From contig BDSU01000022.1 of NCBI GenBank assembly GCA_002897675.1, forward strand, positions 62,001 through 126,000: a stretch of 64,000 bases of DNA. Direction: 5' to 3'. The position numbers and the translations under genes are program-made. This DNA comes from a bacterium BMS3Abin02. GTDB lineage: Bacteria > Actinomycetota > Acidimicrobiia > Spongiisociales > UBA4744. Numbering within the stretch: position 1 is the stretch's first letter; each line of letters starts with the position of its first letter. The notes under the pieces were generated by a model. It did not search any database and was not told the DNA's origin. It worked only from the letters and a program-made list of their open reading frames with translations. Shown here in pieces: positions 34,951 to 42,808 of this stretch.

Positions 34951-34978
34951 GACACGAGATACCGGGTACTGGTACCGC
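34951..34978. repeat. Heptanucleotide-periodic tract
   Basis: Four imperfect 7-base units, gacacga-gataccg-ggtactg-gtaccgc, lie just past the stop of the minus-strand secreted protein. Similar tracts occur at four other loci in the window. Confidence 0.55.
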
Positions 34979-34980
34979 CG

Positions 34981-35823
34981 TCAGGGGGTCGCGACCTGCA
35001 GAGTCACCGTGCCGTTCCAGGTGCCGGCTGTGGCGTCCTTCGTGTAGGTGATCTGGAGGGGTAGTTCATATGTGCCGGGCTTGACTCCCGACACATCGAG
35101 GTGGAACGCGGCGTAATCGGATTCGCCGTCTTCGAGCCTGGCGTCATGGGCGAGACTGGTGAAGATTCGGCCCGCCGGGTAGGTCACGACGATGCCCGGC
35201 GGTGGGCTGACGGTCATCCGGACGTTGTCGAGACGTGGGGCGTTGCCGAGGACGCCGATGCTGATCCAACCGGCCGTTCCGACAGTGGTGACGTCGGTGG
35301 TCACCTGTGCGAGGTCCGTACCCGAGAATGAGGTGACCGGGACTCTCACGATGAAATCACTGCTGTGTGGGGTGCCTCGAGAGGTATAGGTGACGGTCAA
35401 CCCGAGAGTCACATTCCTGCGAGTGTCGTACGGGACGGTGATATGGATGGCGGTGAAATCGATCTCTCCGTCGGAAAGCGTCGCGTCGGCCATCAGTGAC
35501 GTGTAGCTTCCGGTGTTCTCCGGATAGCGGATCTCCCAGCCCGGCTCAGGATTCTTGACCGTCACCTTGAAGTTGTCGGCGTCGGCACCTATGGACTGCC
35601 AAAGGACCTGGATCCAAGCCGAGTCGCCCTCAACGAGCGCGCCGGTCCTGGCAGTGAGCAGGCGCACCCTCTCCATCTTGCTCATGCCTCCCATTCCTGT
35701 CTTGCTCTTCGCCGCGGCCGGTGACATGCCGGAGATGAGCAACAGCGTGGCGACGACGGCGATGAAGCTCGTCTTTGCGAAAGCGTTCCGCTGGTGGCGG
35801 CCGGTGGAGGTCAGGTGCTGCAT
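34981..35823 (-). CDS. Secreted protein with two tandem NEW3/CARDB-like domains
   Basis: A 280-residue exported protein with a signal peptide (hydrophobic at about 19-37, ending SPAAAK). The mature part is two similar halves of about 105 residues. Compare DNFKVTVKNPEPGWEIRYPE and GSYTSLMADATLSDGEIDFT with LDNVRMTVSPPPGIVVTYPA and RIFTSLAHDARLEDGESDYA. Each half ends in a strand set such as LGLTVTYTS or LPLQITYTK. This repeat is visible directly; the immunoglobulin-like fold is inference. It overlaps the upstream lipoprotein gene by 13 bases. Ligand unknown. Confidence 0.8.
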   Translation of the reverse strand: MQHLTSTGRHQRNAFAKTSFIAVVATLLLISGMSPAAAKSKTGMGGMSKMERVRLLTARTGALVEGDSAWIQVLWQSIGADADNFKVTVKNPEPGWEIRYPENTGSYTSLMADATLSDGEIDFTAIHITVPYDTRRNVTLGLTVTYTSRGTPHSSDFIVRVPVTSFSGTDLAQVTTDVTTVGTAGWISIGVLGNAPRLDNVRMTVSPPPGIVVTYPAGRIFTSLAHDARLEDGESDYAAFHLDVSGVKPGTYELPLQITYTKDATAGTWNGTVTLQVATP

Positions 35824-36104
35824 CGCTGCTCGTAGGCCTCTTGCACCTTCTGGCGCAGATCGAATCGACTCGTCAGGTTGTCTTTGAAGTGCCGGTACTG
35901 CGCGATGGATACGCCGTTACCGGCGAGGCGACCGTCCAGTTCGGCCTGGATGTCCGCTTGCGTTTCGAACGTGAAGCGCTGGACGTCACACATCCAGCGT
36001 CCTTCGATGGAGGCCAGGAGGTCGGCATTGTATGAGGGCGCGCACGCGGCCGTCAGCACGGCCATGATCATGGCAACGGCGATGGCGACGGTGACCTTTC
36101 GCAT
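35811..36104 (-). CDS. Small lipoprotein of unknown function
   Basis: A 97-residue protein. ATG 36104 gives a clean signal peptide and lipobox (VLTAAC, cysteine 21); a longer frame to 36182 adds a hydrophilic stretch that would bury it. The mature part is mostly charged and helical (NADLLASIEGRWMCDVQRF, FDLRQKVQEAYEQRC) with two further cysteines, and reads like a small helical bundle. It is translationally coupled to the secreted double-domain protein, suggesting they work together at the cell surface. No family recognised. Confidence 0.72.
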   Translation of the reverse strand: MRKVTVAIAVAMIMAVLTAACAPSYNADLLASIEGRWMCDVQRFTFETQADIQAELDGRLAGNGVSIAQYRHFKDNLTSRFDLRQKVQEAYEQRCST

Positions 36105-36322
36105 GAACTCAACATCGACTGATGCCGACGGAGACTTGAGCAGCAGATTGACCCAGGGACACGAGTCGGCGGACCATTGCATAGGGGGGAGGGGCGGTCA
36201 GGTGGCCGTCGACGGTGCGTCGCCGGGATCACGAGGATTCGGACCAAGTCGGCATGTCGACGTGCGAGGTGTTGCGAGCGACATGGAGGCAGGACGGACA
36301 CCGCTATTGCCTGTGTGACAGA

Positions 36323-38296
36323 CTACGACCGGCCGTATCGACCCAGTGCACCATCCAACTCCGGCCAGTCGACGATCAGCTCGCTCTTGCCTTCCCGCAG
36401 CACGGTCAAGGCGGCTTCGCGGAGCATCCCGGCCAGGTCGGCGAACGACAGACCGTCGGCGCGCCTGGCCAGCTCATCCAGGTCCACGTCGGCGGCAAAG
36501 GGCACATCCGACAGGCCCAGCAGGGCCCGGCGGGCGTCGACCTGCGGCAGGCCCAGTTCCACGTGCACCTCGAACCTTCCGGCTCGCAGCAGCGCCGGGT
36601 CGATCAGGTCCCGACGGTTCGTCGCGCCGATCACCGCCACGTCGCCACGTTCGGCGACGCCGTCCATCTCGGTCAGGAGCGCTGCCACCACCGAATCGGT
36701 CACCGAGGTGGTCGAACGTCCCCGCACAGGCGCCAGTGCGTCGAGTTCGTCGAAGAACAGGATCGCCGGCGCAGCCGCTCTCGCCCGGGCAAAGACTTCC
36801 CTGACTCCACGCTCGGACTCTCCGACGAACTTGTCCAACAGCTCCGCACCCTTGATCGGGAAGAACGCCGCACTGGACTCGTGCGCCAACGCTCGCACGA
36901 CGAAGGTCTTGCCCGTCCCCGGTGGCCCGTACAGCAGCACTCCTCGGGGTGGGTCGATCCCGAGCCGCTCAAACCGGTCGGGGCTGGTGACAGGCCAGAT
37001 CACGGACTCCGTCAACCGTTGTTTCACGTCTGAGAGGTTCGCCACCTTCTCGAACCCGTACGACGGCACCTCGCCCATCGGCACCGACCCGAGCGACGGC
37101 ACGGTTGACTCGACCGCCTCGAGGAGCAGGTCGGTCGTCAACTGCCCGCCGCGGCGCGTCGCCAGCGCCGACGCGTGGACCACCGCCGCGGTGATGTCCG
37201 CACCCGAGAACCCGGCCGACCGAGCTGCCAACAGCTCGAAGTCGAGGTCCTTCGACGGTATCCGCTCCGTTGCCGCTTCGAACATCAGTCGGCGCCGCTG
37301 CAGATCCGGCGGTGGGATGGTCAGCGTGCGGGGGAGCAGCGCCGAGCCTGCCAGCGTGTCCTCCAGCGTTGCAGCCGACGTCACACCCAGGACGCACGCA
37401 ACGCCGGACCGCTCCGCCACCGCGTCGAGGAACCAACGCAGAATTGCCGCCACCTGAGTACGGAATGGCGCCAACCCCTCTTCACCGGCGACCGCCTCCA
37501 CTCGGTCGACGAACAGCACCGCCGGTCGGGCGGCCAGCTTCACCGCCTGCTCGAGCATCGTCAACAGCCGATCCGGTTTGAAGACCAGGTTGAGGTTCAC
37601 CTCGGTCACCGTGGCGCCGGCCGCAGCTGCGGCGGCGCCCACCAGCTCGGACTTGCCGCATCCCGTCGGTCCTTCCAGCTGCACACCGGCGACCTTTGGC
37701 AGGCCCCACGCCGTCGGCAGGTCGTTCGGCGACGTCAGCAATGTCAGCCATCCGGTGAGCGTCTCCAACTCCTCGTCGAGACCGGCGAGGGCCGCCACGT
37801 CCCGGGCACGACGCGCCGGCGCCGCCGGTATGGGCGGAACGGCGCTCGACTCGGGCACGAACCGGGTAGCGGCGGTCACGATTCCTGCAGGGCCGGGGGA
37901 GACCGTCGCGATCCGTAGAGTCACCGGATGGCTGTCGCCATCCGCGTAGGAAGGGTCGACGGCAAGCATGTCACCCGGAGTGACCGGTCGGCCCTGCAAC
38001 GCGTGTACGAGCGTGCGGGCGTCGAGAGGCAGTTCGTCACCGGCGATCATGACCACTTCTGCCGTGGGCAGCATCACCCGTTTGGCCTCGATCGCCTGGC
38101 CGGCGGTGACGCCGGCATTCGTGAGCGTCTCCGGACCAAGCCGCAGCGCGGTGATCTCGGACAGGTCGGCGGGACGTACGATCGTGTGGGTCTCACCGAC
38201 CTGGAGCACACCTCCACCGGGCAGACCCATGGCCGACAGCAGTGTCGCGTCGGCACCCGCAATCGGATCGGTGCCGGTACGGACGGTGAAACGCAT
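36323..38296 (-). CDS. Cdc48/VAT-like double AAA ATPase with degenerate D1 site
   Basis: A 657-residue unfoldase of the Cdc48/p97/VAT type. Residues 1-150 look like the N-terminal substrate-recruiting double-psi barrel domain. D1 (about 165-400) has Walker A GPTGCGKS (209-216), but Walker B reads LFVDRVEAV, with Arg where the catalytic Glu (DE) belongs, so D1 may bind ATP without cutting it. D2 (about 405-657) is complete: GPPGTGKT (457-464), ILFFDELDAL (D516, E517), GATNRRDLIDPALLRAGRFE with sensor Asn and Arg fingers, and pore loop KFVGESE. Single-gene unit. Substrates unknown. Confidence 0.9.
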   Translation of the reverse strand: MRFTVRTGTDPIAGADATLLSAMGLPGGGVLQVGETHTIVRPADLSEITALRLGPETLTNAGVTAGQAIEAKRVMLPTAEVVMIAGDELPLDARTLVHALQGRPVTPGDMLAVDPSYADGDSHPVTLRIATVSPGPAGIVTAATRFVPESSAVPPIPAAPARRARDVAALAGLDEELETLTGWLTLLTSPNDLPTAWGLPKVAGVQLEGPTGCGKSELVGAAAAAAGATVTEVNLNLVFKPDRLLTMLEQAVKLAARPAVLFVDRVEAVAGEEGLAPFRTQVAAILRWFLDAVAERSGVACVLGVTSAATLEDTLAGSALLPRTLTIPPPDLQRRRLMFEAATERIPSKDLDFELLAARSAGFSGADITAAVVHASALATRRGGQLTTDLLLEAVESTVPSLGSVPMGEVPSYGFEKVANLSDVKQRLTESVIWPVTSPDRFERLGIDPPRGVLLYGPPGTGKTFVVRALAHESSAAFFPIKGAELLDKFVGESERGVREVFARARAAAPAILFFDELDALAPVRGRSTTSVTDSVVAALLTEMDGVAERGDVAVIGATNRRDLIDPALLRAGRFEVHVELGLPQVDARRALLGLSDVPFAADVDLDELARRADGLSFADLAGMLREAALTVLREGKSELIVDWPELDGALGRYGRS

Positions 38297-38487
38297 CGGC
38301 GCAATCGTAGGTCGTGGCTGGGGTCATTGGAAAGGTCGGTTCCCGAAGGCAGGTGGTTTCGGCCCAGAGCACGACGCGTCCCCTGCAACGACCTCTGGTC
38401 GCTGCACGGGCCGTGGGGCGGATCGCAATACGTTGCAGGCCTCGTTTCGGGCAGGGGTCCCGTGGAGTGTCGCTCGACGCGACAACA

Positions 38488-40134
38488 TCAGCGATGAGAG
38501 CCGACGTCCGCCAAAGAAGGCTTCGGGATCGGCCTACGCGGCAGTGCCAGCGACCCTGAGGCGTCCAGGAGGCGAACGCGAGTGCCGGTGAGCCATCGCC
38601 ATATGAGGTGCGTCTCCTCTGCAATCCGGACCGACGGTGGCGTCGGTGGCCAGTCGTCGTCGAGGCCGGCGGTCGCAGAGGTGAGGGCCGGACCGGTCGT
38701 TCCGTTCCACGCGAGGACGAGACGGCCGCGTTCGATGAGGGCACCGTCGCCGGTGTCGGATTCCACCCGGAGCAGTCCGGCCCTGTTCAGCGCCTGCCAC
38801 TCACGGCGGCGCTGCAACGCCCTCGCGAGGGCACGGTACCGGTCTCGAGCCCAGGCGGCTTCCTCGAAGCGCCGGAGCGCCGCCATGTCCGACATCTTTT
38901 CAGCAAGCGGGTCGAGGAGCAGGGAAGGATCGACAGCGATACCTCGACGGAGGTGCTCGACGATCGGCGCGTACTCGGCCTCCGAGAGGCTTCCGTCACA
39001 CGGGCACATCGACACACCCAGTTGAGCGGCGGCGCACTGTCCGTCACGTTTGCCCGGCCGGGCGGTGCAGCGCCGAATCGGCAGGGCCTCCCAGATGGCG
39101 GTCATCACGAGTTCGGCACTTCGCCGGCTTCGGAAGGGGCCAAGGTAGGCCAGACCATCCTCTCGTTGGGTCCGCACGAGTGACAGGCGAGGAAAGGCTT
39201 CCTTGGTCAGTTTGACCCAATGTGATGACTTTGGCGGCTTCGAGCGGCGATTGTGGCGAGGCCGGTGGGCGTGGATCAGCCGGAGTTCGGTGATCTCGGC
39301 CTCGAGTTCGGTCGCGCAGACACGATGCTCGATCCTGTCGAGTTCCTGCAGCATCGTCGTCACGGTCCGGCGATGATCGCCATAGAAATAGCTGCGGACT
39401 CTCGTTCTCAGGTTCTTGGCCTTGCCGACGTAGAAGACGGTGTCGACGCGATCGTGAAACAGGTAGACACCGGGCCGGCGGGGTAGCGCATCGGTCAGAC
39501 GGATCTTCGCATAGTGTTCGGACCCGCGTGCCGTCGGGAGTTGGAGGAGATCCTCGAGGGCGGTCACGCCGAGCGTTCCCGCTCGCTCGAGCAGACGATG
39601 CAGAATCCAGGCAGTGGCTCTTGCGTCTTCCAGCGCACGATGGGTAGGTTTTGTCGGCGCGCGAAAATGTGCGGCAAGCGTCGCCAACTTGAAGTTGCGA
39701 ACCTCCTTCCGCACGAGGCGGCGCGCCAGACCCAATGTGTCCACCCACCGGTTGCCGAGCTTCCCGTATCCGAGATCGAGTGCTGCGGCGTTGAGGAACG
39801 ACAGGTCGAAGCGGACATTGTGTCCAACGATCACTGCTCCGCCGAGGAACTCGAGGAACGCGGGGAACACTTCGTCGATCTTGGGAGCATCGATCACCAT
39901 CGCGTGGGTGATTCCCGTCAGGACGGTGATGAACGGAGGGATCTCGCATCCCGGATCGATGAGGGTCTGGAACGACCCGATCTCTTCGCCACCTCGATAC
40001 AGGACGGCGCCGATCTCGGTGATCGCGCAGTCTGGCGGCGTCGTGCCGGTGGTTTCGAGGTCGAGGACACAGAACGGTACGTCGCACAACGGTGCGCCCA
40101 TCTCGTCGAAACTGCGCTGCATCGCGAGGGTCAC
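38488..40134 (-). CDS. DEDDh exonuclease fused to UvrC-like GIY-YIG endonuclease
   Basis: A 548-residue DNA-repair-type protein. The N-terminal domain (about 18-185) is a DnaQ-like 3'-5' exonuclease: VLDLETTG (D25, E27), GHNVRFDLSFLN and HRALEDARAT give the DEDDh residues. A GIY-YIG nuclease domain follows (about 220-300; PGVYLFHDRVDTVFYVGKAK), then a UvrC-like middle region with a Cys cluster (RRCTARPGKRDGQCAAAQLG, SMCPCDG) and a UVR-like stretch. The C-terminal RNase H half of true UvrC is not evident. The same fusion is known from mycobacteria and other actinomycetes. It may nick and trim damaged DNA. Confidence 0.9.
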   Translation of the reverse strand: MTLAMQRSFDEMGAPLCDVPFCVLDLETTGTTPPDCAITEIGAVLYRGGEEIGSFQTLIDPGCEIPPFITVLTGITHAMVIDAPKIDEVFPAFLEFLGGAVIVGHNVRFDLSFLNAAALDLGYGKLGNRWVDTLGLARRLVRKEVRNFKLATLAAHFRAPTKPTHRALEDARATAWILHRLLERAGTLGVTALEDLLQLPTARGSEHYAKIRLTDALPRRPGVYLFHDRVDTVFYVGKAKNLRTRVRSYFYGDHRRTVTTMLQELDRIEHRVCATELEAEITELRLIHAHRPRHNRRSKPPKSSHWVKLTKEAFPRLSLVRTQREDGLAYLGPFRSRRSAELVMTAIWEALPIRRCTARPGKRDGQCAAAQLGVSMCPCDGSLSEAEYAPIVEHLRRGIAVDPSLLLDPLAEKMSDMAALRRFEEAAWARDRYRALARALQRRREWQALNRAGLLRVESDTGDGALIERGRLVLAWNGTTGPALTSATAGLDDDWPPTPPSVRIAEETHLIWRWLTGTRVRLLDASGSLALPRRPIPKPSLADVGSHR

Positions 40135-40235
40135 GGCTCCCGTCTCCCGAACATGTGTTCGATGCTAGCGCCTCGACCGGCAACCTTTGCGGCGTTCTGC
40201 CGGCCAGGAACGCCGAGCACCCCCCTTTCCCCCCG

Positions 40236-40283
40236 TTCTTGCGTGAGCTGGTTGCCTATGGCACGGGCGGCCTCACGCAAGAA
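40236..40283. repeat. 48-base palindromic element, copy 1
   Basis: Arms ttcttgcgtgag (40236-40247) and ctcacgcaagaa (40272-40283) enclose a 24-base loop with its own small hairpin (tgcc-tat-ggca). It lies in the 246-base gap between the exonuclease gene and the end of the methyltransferase gene. A second copy with the same arms lies at 55044-55091. Confidence 0.85.
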
Positions 40284-40379
40284 GGGTTGGGGGCGCCTTC
40301 GTTGTGCGGATCTTGCCTCGGCATCGACACCCCGAACGTCACCGGCCAAGGCACCGGCCGGGACGAGTGACAAGAACGG

Positions 40380-41210
40380 CTATCGGTTGTCGGTTGTCGG
40401 TTGTCGGCGGGTTGAGCGTTGGCGGACGGCCTCGTACAGCATCACACCCGCGGCCATCGCCGCGTTGAGGCTGTCCGCGTCACCGAGCATCGGGATACGG
40501 ACCGCCTCATCGGTAGATTTCAGCCAGGTCTCGGACAGGCCGTACTGCTCCGAGCCGATCACGAGTGCGCTCGGTCCCCGGTAGTCGGCTTCCCAGTGGA
40601 GGCGTTCGGCGGCCGGGGTGGCGGCAAACGTCTTGACATCGCGCGCTGCGAGCCATACCGACGTCTCGGTGCTCGATGCGACGGCCAGCGGCACGAGGAA
40701 CAGACATCCCAGCGATGCCCGTACGACATTCGGATTGAACGGGTCGGTCGTCGGGTCGGAGACGATCACTGCATCGACGCCTGCGGCATCAGCGGTTCTC
40801 AGCATCGTGCCGAGGTTTCCAGGCTTCTCGATCGACTCGACGACCAGAACGAGTGGGTTCTCGTTCAGCTCGATGCGGTCCAGTTCCGTCGGAAACTGTC
40901 GGGCAAGGCCGATGAGGCCTTCCGGTCGGTCCCGGTAGCTGACCTTACGGAAAGGGTCTTCAGCAAACTCGACGAGGCGAGCGCCGGCGACCCCGGCAGC
41001 CTCGAGGAGAGAGTGCTCATTCGCGCCAAGAAACAGCGGAGGGCAGTAGGCGACTTCTTCGAGTTGGATGCCGGATTCGATCGCCCGGGCGAGTTCTCGA
41101 TATCCCTCGATCGTGAAGAGTCCCTCGGCATCACGATGACGTCGGTTACGGAGCCGCACGAGGTGCTTGACCCGTGGGTTCTGGGTCGAGGTGATGCGAG
41201 GTTCGGTCAT
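40380..41210 (-). CDS. TrmH/SpoU-type RNA 2'-O-methyltransferase
   Basis: A 276-residue SPOUT methyltransferase that adds a methyl group to a ribose of rRNA or tRNA using S-adenosylmethionine. An N-terminal RNA-binding domain (TSTQNPRVKHLVRLRNRRHR, GLFTIEGYRELARA) is followed by the knotted domain with motif 1 ESIEKPGNLGTMLRTADAAG, motif 2 LVIGSEQYGLS and motif 3 IPMLGDADSLNAAMAAGVML. ATG 41210 is chosen from family fit. The last codons (RRQPTTDNR) are encoded by three exact copies of a 7-base repeat, so the tail may vary in length between strains. Confidence 0.92.
   Translation of the reverse strand: MTEPRITSTQNPRVKHLVRLRNRRHRDAEGLFTIEGYRELARAIESGIQLEEVAYCPPLFLGANEHSLLEAAGVAGARLVEFAEDPFRKVSYRDRPEGLIGLARQFPTELDRIELNENPLVLVVESIEKPGNLGTMLRTADAAGVDAVIVSDPTTDPFNPNVVRASLGCLFLVPLAVASSTETSVWLAARDVKTFAATPAAERLHWEADYRGPSALVIGSEQYGLSETWLKSTDEAVRIPMLGDADSLNAAMAAGVMLYEAVRQRSTRRQPTTDNR
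40383..40407. repeat. Exact heptanucleotide tandem repeat at the methyltransferase 3' end
   Basis: Three perfect copies of tcggttg followed by tcgg. It overlaps the last codons of the minus-strand methyltransferase gene. The unit length of seven means copy-number change would shift the frame and alter the C-terminus and stop. Confidence 0.85.
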
Positions 41211-41440
41211 GACTCCATCTCCAGGCGGGCCTCCTCGAGAGGCTTGGCGGCCGAATTCGTGCGGAAGCCGAGCGGCGCAGCGCCGATACGCCCGCACGCC
41301 GGCGATACCCTCACGGCGTCACACCCGCCTTCGGCGGGACGGGCACCCATGGCACGCCATTGCCGGCGGAGCGAAGGTCGCGGATCGGTCTCATCTCACC
41401 ATCCACATCTCGGGCTCTCCGGGTGCTGCGGCGGTCCCGG

Positions 41441-42220
41441 TCACACTTGGCCCACATACAGGCTCTGGAGGGAACGCCCAAGAGGACCCTGTTCATCGTA
41501 CAGGGACGATTGGGCCAGGCCGACACCGTGCGGTTGGAGGATCGTGTTCGAATGCATCAACACCCACTCTCCGGCGGGTTCGCGATGCAGATAGGCGGTC
41601 AGATCCGGGTTGATATAGAGGAATTGCCGCCAATTCACGATCGAGGAGATTCCATTCCCGCAGTCTGCGGCGACGAGCACCCGTTGCAGCGGCGTGGGTG
41701 GCTGCTCATCCACGACATTGGGCATCAGCCGGATCCACGCCGTTGCCGGACCGATCTGCGTCATGGATCCTTCGATGAAACGAACATCGAGGGCATCGGT
41801 GACGAAACTCACGGAGTCCCAGGTGAAACCGACACCGGACGTGCACTCGTCGGGGAGGCGCGATGGTGCGACGGCTGGGACCGGCGGCAGATCGAGACCC
41901 TCATGGCGGCGGATCCTGAGCGCGTGTGCCGCCGCCACCGGAGTGCCATCGACCGCCAGCGACGCGGTGACGATCTCGACACGTCTGCCGGTACGGACGA
42001 CTGCCGCCGTGGCCTCGATTTCCGCGATGGGTACCGGGCGCAGGAACTCTGCCGTGAAGCGAGCCGTGAACATTGCGGGTGTGCCGACGCTTTCCATGGC
42101 GTGGGCCATGAGCGCCGCGGGTGGCCCTCCATGCTGGGCATCCGGGCTCCACGGCCCGGTGGTCAGTTCGGTCGAGCGGAACGTGGTGGCGTCGATCTGT
42201 TCGTAGAGGGGTCTCACCAT
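41441..42220 (-). CDS. Double-hotdog acyl-CoA thioesterase (TesB-like)
   Basis: A 259-residue protein with two hotdog halves. The first begins TTGPWSPDAQHGGPPAALMA, with the HGGP turn typical of the family, and the second has QRVLVAADCGNGISSIVNW. The C-terminal strand DLTAYLHREPAGEWVLMHSN matches TesB-like thioesterases, which cleave acyl-CoA. ATG 42220 lies within the end of the nitroreductase gene (7-base overlap); a longer open frame has no family character. Substrate unknown. Confidence 0.82.
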   Translation of the reverse strand: MVRPLYEQIDATTFRSTELTTGPWSPDAQHGGPPAALMAHAMESVGTPAMFTARFTAEFLRPVPIAEIEATAAVVRTGRRVEIVTASLAVDGTPVAAAHALRIRRHEGLDLPPVPAVAPSRLPDECTSGVGFTWDSVSFVTDALDVRFIEGSMTQIGPATAWIRLMPNVVDEQPPTPLQRVLVAADCGNGISSIVNWRQFLYINPDLTAYLHREPAGEWVLMHSNTILQPHGVGLAQSSLYDEQGPLGRSLQSLYVGQV

Positions 42221-42804
42221 CGCTCCCGATGAAAGATCTCGCCTATCGGCCGCCGCCCTCGCAGGAGAGAGTCGGAGCGTTGGTCGGGAGCCGGGTGACC
42301 GATCGTCACGACACCGATCGGGAAGACCGACTCGGGTATGCCGAGCAGATCGCGGAGACCCGGAATGGCATGCACTCCGAGGAACCCTGCGGCGAGTCCC
42401 TCGTCGACGGCTGCGAGCAGCACCAGCATCATCGACGCTCCTGCGTCCACCCACCAATACGGCACCGGCCACTCGATCTCCCTGCCACCGGGACTCGCCT
42501 TGTCCGGCTCGGCGTACCGGCGGTGGTATGCCTCTTCGGACACGCAAACGACGACATGCACCGGTGCTCGGCTGATCCACGGGTCGAAACCCTTGGCGAC
42601 ATACCGGGATTCTCCGGCGAGATCCGCGATCGCTTGTCGTGTTTGTGCGTCCGTGACCGCAATGAATGACTGGCCCTGAGTGAATCCTGCGCTTGGTGCC
42701 CTTGCCGCATAGGCGACGATCCGGTCGATCGCACGTGGATCGACCGGGTCGTCTGTGTAATTGCGCACCATGCGGCGGTGCCGTACGACGTCAGGGAATT
42801 CCAA
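42214..42804 (-). CDS. Nitroreductase-family flavoprotein
   Basis: A 196-residue FMN enzyme. The N-terminal FPDVVRHRRMVRNYTDDPVD carries the FMN-phosphate-binding Arg residues; ARAPSAGFTQGQSFIAVTD and the dimer-interface block with the later GFLGVHAIPGLRDLLGIP and PIGVVTIGHP follow the family plan. It reduces unknown substrates with NAD(P)H. An acidic/aromatic insert (EEAYHRRYAEPD) is seen in some actinobacterial F420- or FMN-linked members. Coupled to the thioesterase gene downstream. Confidence 0.85.
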   Translation of the reverse strand: MEFPDVVRHRRMVRNYTDDPVDPRAIDRIVAYAARAPSAGFTQGQSFIAVTDAQTRQAIADLAGESRYVAKGFDPWISRAPVHVVVCVSEEAYHRRYAEPDKASPGGREIEWPVPYWWVDAGASMMLVLLAAVDEGLAAGFLGVHAIPGLRDLLGIPESVFPIGVVTIGHPAPDQRSDSLLRGRRPIGEIFHRERW

Positions 42805-42808
42805 CGCC

